A stretch of DNA of 64,000 bases, from contig DASPVQ010000027.1 of the NCBI GenBank assembly GCA_035622275.1, positions 43,487 through 107,486 on the forward strand. The letters are read 5' to 3'. Positions 59,992-64,000 of the stretch are shown here, piece after piece (within the stretch, counting starts at the first letter, position 1; the number at the start of each line of letters is the position of its first letter). The notes under the pieces are model-generated. The model was given only the letters and a program-made list of their open reading frames with translations, was not told the origin of the DNA and made no database searches. The translations under genes were made by a program, and so were the position numbers. Origin of the DNA: Thermoplasmata archaeon (lineage in GTDB: Archaea; Thermoplasmatota; Thermoplasmata; Lutacidiplasmatales; UBA184).

Positions 59992-62900
59992 ATGCACGCG
60001 CAAATGCGAGCCGGAGCGCTGGTCGCCGCCGTAGCCGTTCTGATGGTCGTCTCCACGATGGGACTCGTGAGCGGGGCGCTCGCAGCGACGCCCTCCGCGG
60101 GGGCACCGGCCGCGATGCCGGCCGTGGCGGCCGCGACGAGCCATGCCTCGGGCTCGACCCTCCCGTCCGTGCCATCGAACCACGCGAGCGCCGCCGTCCC
60201 CTCGGCCCCCGCGTCCATCCCCGCGCCTCCCACTCCGCTCGAAGCCAAGACCGCCGCCAGTTCCCAGGCGGCTTCCACCCTCCAGTCCCTCGAATCGAGG
60301 GGCGTCCCGCTCCACGACATCTACCTGCCGGACTACGCGGCGGCGGACCACGCCCCCTCTTCGGGCGTGGTGCAACTCTCCTACGGGAGCGGCCCGGCCC
60401 CCTGGGGGATCGGGGAGTTCGGACTTCGCAACGTCTCCGGCGTGATCACGCCGTTCACCCTCACCACGACCAAGGTCGCCGCGAGCTTCTCGACCGGGGA
60501 GCTGACCGGCCTCTCCCCGGACATCAGCGGGCCGGACCAGTACGGCGTCCAGGTCAACGCGGTCCTCAACAACGTCACGATCGAGGGCAGCCACGGCTAC
60601 CAGTTCTGGACCCAGAACGTCTTCGACTTCTATCCCGCGCTGCACCAGATCGTCTTCGTCAGCAACATCTGGAACTTCTCGGCGATCCCGATCGCCTGCA
60701 ACACCTTCTACTCCACGGACGGGAACTTCGTCTGCCCGGTGTACTACTACGGGGAGTCGGCCCTGATGCCGGCCTCCTACCCGTTCACCGTCAACTTCTG
60801 GATGAACTCCTCCCTCATCGGCGGGCGCGATGCCGTGTTCTTCAACTACTCGGTGAACAGCGGCGCCGGGGTCGAGTACGGCTCGTTCAACTACGCGATC
60901 TTCAACTCCCTCGCGCCCGGCGGCAACCCGGCCGCCACGCCGGTGCCGGCGTACGTCGCGACCGGCTCCGCCTACAACCCGATCGGGCTGCTCGACGACA
61001 TGGAGATCATGATCGGCGGGCCCGGTGGCGGATCGAACTTCGATCTGTTGGGCGCCGAGAGCACGTACATGACCCTGCAGTACTTCAACGACAGCGCGGA
61101 CGCCTTCCAGAACGTCCCGTCCGCCTACAACGTCGGCGGGGACACCGGCGAGACCTCCTACGGCGTCAGCGCGGCCTGGTCGTCGTTCGCCACGAACCCC
61201 GGCTACGGCCCGGCGGCCTGCGCGGCCTGCGCGCTCCTCACCGCGGGCCCATCCCTCCTGCGGGGGATGTGGAACGTGAGCGCCGCCCCGCAGGTGACGG
61301 ACTGGGTGGACCAGCCGTACCTGGTCCTGACGACCAACTCCTACGACCCGTTCATGTTCGTGGCACCCGGGGCGGTCTTCACCGGCTGGCAGACGACGGA
61401 CTGGTCGCTCTTCCAGTGGGCGCCCGGCCAGCTCGCGCCGGACTCGCTCTACAACCTCGGGCCCGAGCTGGGCCTCGTGCTGCCGACCGGGGAGTACACG
61501 GTGATCTTCCTGCAGGCGAACTACGACCCGCTCGAGGTGGTGGTCGACCTGACCAGCGGCGCCTACTTCCACCAGTACGCGATGACCCCCGACACCACGA
61601 CCGGCGTCTACACGCCGCTGTGGGCGCAGAACGAGACCGCCGCGGGGTACGTCGCGAGCGGGATCGACGGCTTTGGCAACTACCTGTTGATGAACAACCA
61701 GTACGCGGACGTCGGCTCGATCCCGTGCTTCTCGGACTTCGGCTGCGCGAGCTTCCCGTTCTTCGGGACGGCGAACGACTACCTGTATCCCATCTTCCCC
61801 GGCGTGATGCTGAACGACGTGGAGGAGGTGGACATCGTGAACCCCCCGAGCTTCCAGACGGCATTGCTGCCGCTCGACGCGCTGGCGGTCGCGTTCTGGG
61901 GCGTCCCGAGCACCAACGACCTCCAGTTCTTCATCAATGATTCCTACGACGTGAACTTCCTCGGCGGGTCCGTCGGAGGCTGGTGGCTCTACGCCTCGTA
62001 CTACGGGCCGCTCCAGTCCCTCGGCAGCGTGACCTACTGGAACACCTCGGACAGCTACATCAACGGCGTGACGTTCGACGGCGCCGGCATGGGCCTCTTC
62101 CTCTACGGGGGCTACGACAACGAGATCGTGAACTGCTCGTTCTACACGTCGATCCCGAGCTCCCCCGATCCCTATGCGACCCTCGCCGCCTACTGGGGCG
62201 GGATCGGGCTGGTCGACGCGGACTGGGGCGACGCGGGACCCTACGGGGCGGCCGGCGCCTACGAGTGCGACTACTGCGACGCGATCTACAACAACATCTT
62301 CGACACGTTCGTCACGGCGACCTCGCTCGTCTACGATCCGTACACCGGCAGCTTGCCCGCCCTGTTCCCGTACGCCTTCAGCGAGGCCTGGAACGTCGCC
62401 TACACCCCCGGCGTCACGAACATCATCGGCGGGGACTACCTGGGCGGCAACTACTGGTGGGACTACGGCTACTACTGGAACCCGTACAACGTCCTGCCCG
62501 ACGTGGAGTTCAACCCGATCGTCGAGCTCGAGTTTGGCGTGCCGGCGGCGTTCATCTGCATGTCGGTCTACTTCTACTGCGACTACGGCGGCGGCGACTA
62601 CTACCCGCTCGTTCCGCAGCCGGTCTACCAGATGACGTTCAAGGAGGTCGGCCTGCCGGCCGGGGTTTCCTGGGGCGTCAGCATCTACGTCGAGTACACG
62701 AGCGGCTCGGAGGAGCAGTACGACTGGCAGACCGGCTACGTCGAGAACGAGACGCTCGCGCCGGGGGAGGTCAACCTCTCCGAGACCGCGGGCGCCTGGG
62801 AGTACTACCCGTACACGAGCGATCCGTACCTCGCCGCGGCGAACGCGGTCGCGCTGATCACCGACGCGTCGATCGTCGTCACCGTGGTGTTCCAGAAGGC

Positions 62901-64000
62901 CTACGTGCTCAACGTCACGGAGTCCGGCCTTCCGGCCCACGCCTACTGGGAGGCGTACGCCTTCGGCGGGCCGAACGAGGAGTACTTTGGCGAGGTCGAG
63001 AACACGAGCTCGATCCTCCTCGTGGGCCTCTTGCCCGGCGACTACACGCTCTACGCCGTGGCCGAAGGCAACTGGTATGCCACGACCGAGAGCCAGTCGA
63101 TCACGATCGTCGCGGCGAACGTGAGCGCGAGCGTCGCGTTCATCGCGGCCTACGTGCTGACGGTCCACGAGACCGGTCTTCCCGCGGACTCCGGCTGGGA
63201 GTTCTCCTACACGAGCGCGACCGGCGGCTACTCCGGCACCTGGATCATCTTCGGCGCGAGCGAGCTGAACGTCTCGCTACCGGCGCTCAACTACACCTGG
63301 AGCGCACTCGCGCCGGGCTACACGGCCGTGCCCGCGAGCGGCTCCGCCGCGCTGACCGGCAACACGACGCTCTCGATCACCTTCGGCGCGTCGGCCTCGC
63401 TGGTCTTCACGGCGAGCGGGCTCCCGGGCGGAACGCCCTGGACCGTCGCCCTCACCGAGTTCGGCGTGACGACCTACTACACGACGACCGCCGGCTCGCT
63501 GACCATCGCCGTCGCCGCGGGCTCGGTCTCCTACGCGATCAGCTCGGCCGGCTTCACGGCGACCCCGTCGAGCGGCATCGCGAGCCCCGGAGCCGGCGCG
63601 ACCACCGAAGTGGCCGTCTCGTTCGCGGCCCCCACGGGCACGCTCTCGGGCACGATCAGCACGGGCGGCGCGACCCTCTACGTCGACGGCGCGAAGGAGG
63701 TGCTCGGCTCGGGCGGCAGCTTCTCCGTGACGTTGCCGGCGGGCGTGCACACCGTCGAGGTGACGGCGTCGGGCTACCAGACCTACTTCAACAACGTATC
63801 GGTCAGCGCGGGCAAGACCACCACGCTGTCGATCGCGCTCACGGCCACGCCCTCCACCGGGCTCGCCGGGATCAGCTCGCTCGGCTGGATCCTGATCGCG
63901 CTGCTCGCGGCGATCGCCGTGATCCTGCTCGTGACGACGCTCGTCTTCGCGCGGCGCGGTCGCCGGCCGCCGCCCCCGACCCCGTACGCCGCGAGCCCAC
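59992..64000 (+). CDS. Giant thermopsin-like (A5) surface protein, C-terminus cut by window edge
   Basis: At least 1336 residues, no stop before the window end. Residues 1-32 are a signal peptide, followed by an Ala/Pro/Ser linker. About 100-430: thermopsin-family domain (GIGEFGLRNVSG, NVFDFYPALHQIVFVSNIWN). About 680-830: parallel beta-helix with INGVTFDGAGMG, NEIVNCSFY and a NosD-type GGNYWWDYG. Four repeats begin at 878, 970, 1053 and 1135, each with an xxxGLPxGxxW motif. A PEGA-like domain follows from about 1216 (GATLYVDGAKEV...HTVEV...GYQTY), then a transmembrane helix from about 1294 and a basic cytoplasmic start RRGRR. It is secreted and membrane-anchored. Confidence 0.88.
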   Translation, partial: MHAQMRAGALVAAVAVLMVVSTMGLVSGALAATPSAGAPAAMPAVAAATSHASGSTLPSVPSNHASAAVPSAPASIPAPPTPLEAKTAASSQAASTLQSLESRGVPLHDIYLPDYAAADHAPSSGVVQLSYGSGPAPWGIGEFGLRNVSGVITPFTLTTTKVAASFSTGELTGLSPDISGPDQYGVQVNAVLNNVTIEGSHGYQFWTQNVFDFYPALHQIVFVSNIWNFSAIPIACNTFYSTDGNFVCPVYYYGESALMPASYPFTVNFWMNSSLIGGRDAVFFNYSVNSGAGVEYGSFNYAIFNSLAPGGNPAATPVPAYVATGSAYNPIGLLDDMEIMIGGPGGGSNFDLLGAESTYMTLQYFNDSADAFQNVPSAYNVGGDTGETSYGVSAAWSSFATNPGYGPAACAACALLTAGPSLLRGMWNVSAAPQVTDWVDQPYLVLTTNSYDPFMFVAPGAVFTGWQTTDWSLFQWAPGQLAPDSLYNLGPELGLVLPTGEYTVIFLQANYDPLEVVVDLTSGAYFHQYAMTPDTTTGVYTPLWAQNETAAGYVASGIDGFGNYLLMNNQYADVGSIPCFSDFGCASFPFFGTANDYLYPIFPGVMLNDVEEVDIVNPPSFQTALLPLDALAVAFWGVPSTNDLQFFINDSYDVNFLGGSVGGWWLYASYYGPLQSLGSVTYWNTSDSYINGVTFDGAGMGLFLYGGYDNEIVNCSFYTSIPSSPDPYATLAAYWGGIGLVDADWGDAGPYGAAGAYECDYCDAIYNNIFDTFVTATSLVYDPYTGSLPALFPYAFSEAWNVAYTPGVTNIIGGDYLGGNYWWDYGYYWNPYNVLPDVEFNPIVELEFGVPAAFICMSVYFYCDYGGGDYYPLVPQPVYQMTFKEVGLPAGVSWGVSIYVEYTSGSEEQYDWQTGYVENETLAPGEVNLSETAGAWEYYPYTSDPYLAAANAVALITDASIVVTVVFQKAYVLNVTESGLPAHAYWEAYAFGGPNEEYFGEVENTSSILLVGLLPGDYTLYAVAEGNWYATTESQSITIVAANVSASVAFIAAYVLTVHETGLPADSGWEFSYTSATGGYSGTWIIFGASELNVSLPALNYTWSALAPGYTAVPASGSAALTGNTTLSITFGASASLVFTASGLPGGTPWTVALTEFGVTTYYTTTAGSLTIAVAAGSVSYAISSAGFTATPSSGIASPGAGATTEVAVSFAAPTGTLSGTISTGGATLYVDGAKEVLGSGGSFSVTLPAGVHTVEVTASGYQTYFNNVSVSAGKTTTLSIALTATPSTGLAGISSLGWILIALLAAIAVILLVTTLVFARRGRRPPPPTPYAASP

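Noticed and set aside
1..64000. Insertion sequences, prophage or integrated elements
   Set aside because: No transposase, recombinase, terminal inverted repeat pair or phage protein could be recognised; the window looks like stable chromosomal backbone.

Overview
The window reads as a chromosomal segment of a GC-rich archaeon, most likely a member of the Thermoplasmatota (inference). Domain Archaea is secure. It carries archaeal or eukaryotic-type information genes: eL43, Rpo12, aIF1/SUI1, EF-2 with a diphthamide histidine, Rrp4/41/42, SBDS, the proteasome alpha subunit, RadB, a family B polymerase, Trm1 and an intron-containing tRNA-Trp. Promoters are short AT-rich TATA boxes about 25-35 nt before start codons, giving many predicted leaderless messages. 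A thermopsin-type surface protease and copious membrane proteins fit an acidophilic or heterotrophic Thermoplasmata-like lifestyle, but the sequence alone cannot prove this. No transposase, phage gene, integrase or CRISPR array was seen.

Layout. 1-3.1 kb: molybdopterin synthase moaD and the start of moaE, divergent from a two-subunit 2-oxoacid:ferredoxin oxidoreductase. 3.1-8.8 kb: membrane and envelope genes (GT-C-like protein, flippase, small membrane proteins, DedA). 8.8-12.2 kb: pyrC, purM and a DMT transporter. 12.2-15.3 kb: family B DNA polymerase and type 4 uracil-DNA glycosylase. 15.4-18.75 kb: the uS12-uS7-EF-2 translation operon, followed by an unusual array of four palindromes. 18.9-21.6 kb: ogt, radB and an RNase J-like nuclease. 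22.1-26.5 kb: the classical exosome/proteasome superoperon psmA-SBDS-rrp4-rrp41-rrp42-eL43-rpo12. 26.6-35.1 kb: DUF255 protein, phosphoesterase, HTH regulator with a TraB-like partner, a UPF0200 kinase with a coiled-coil partner, glycyl-tRNA synthetase and an amidohydrolase.

35.2-43.4 kb: PfkB kinase, moeA, purQ, a HemK-like methyltransferase, THEP1 NTPase, trm1 and an Lhr-type helicase. 43.5-46.9 kb: PPC protein, larE and uvrB. 46.9-51.2 kb: a regulator and a btuFCD-like importer. 51.3-51.5 kb: tRNA-Trp with a 91-nt intron. 51.6-56.9 kb: VOC protein, second flippase, IscA/HesB-like protein and a three-gene ABC-2 exporter. 57.1-59.9 kb: aIF1, a rhodanese, a GcvH-like/TusA fusion, a mini zinc protein and an SRPBCC protein. 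60.0 kb to the end: a giant thermopsin-like surface protein cut by the window edge.

The most unusual signals are: (1) four spaced palindromes between the convergent EF-2 and ogt genes; (2) the GcvH-like/TusA fusion that lacks the lipoyl lysine and lies tail to tail with a rhodanese; (3) the tRNA-Trp intron, with a clean bulge-helix-bulge and a competing 9-bp antisense pairing to the anticodon loop; (4) three conserved genes (btuC, trm1, HemK-like) whose conserved N-termini have no ATG/GTG/TTG start, implying CTG starts or frameshifts; and (5) the multidomain thermopsin protein.
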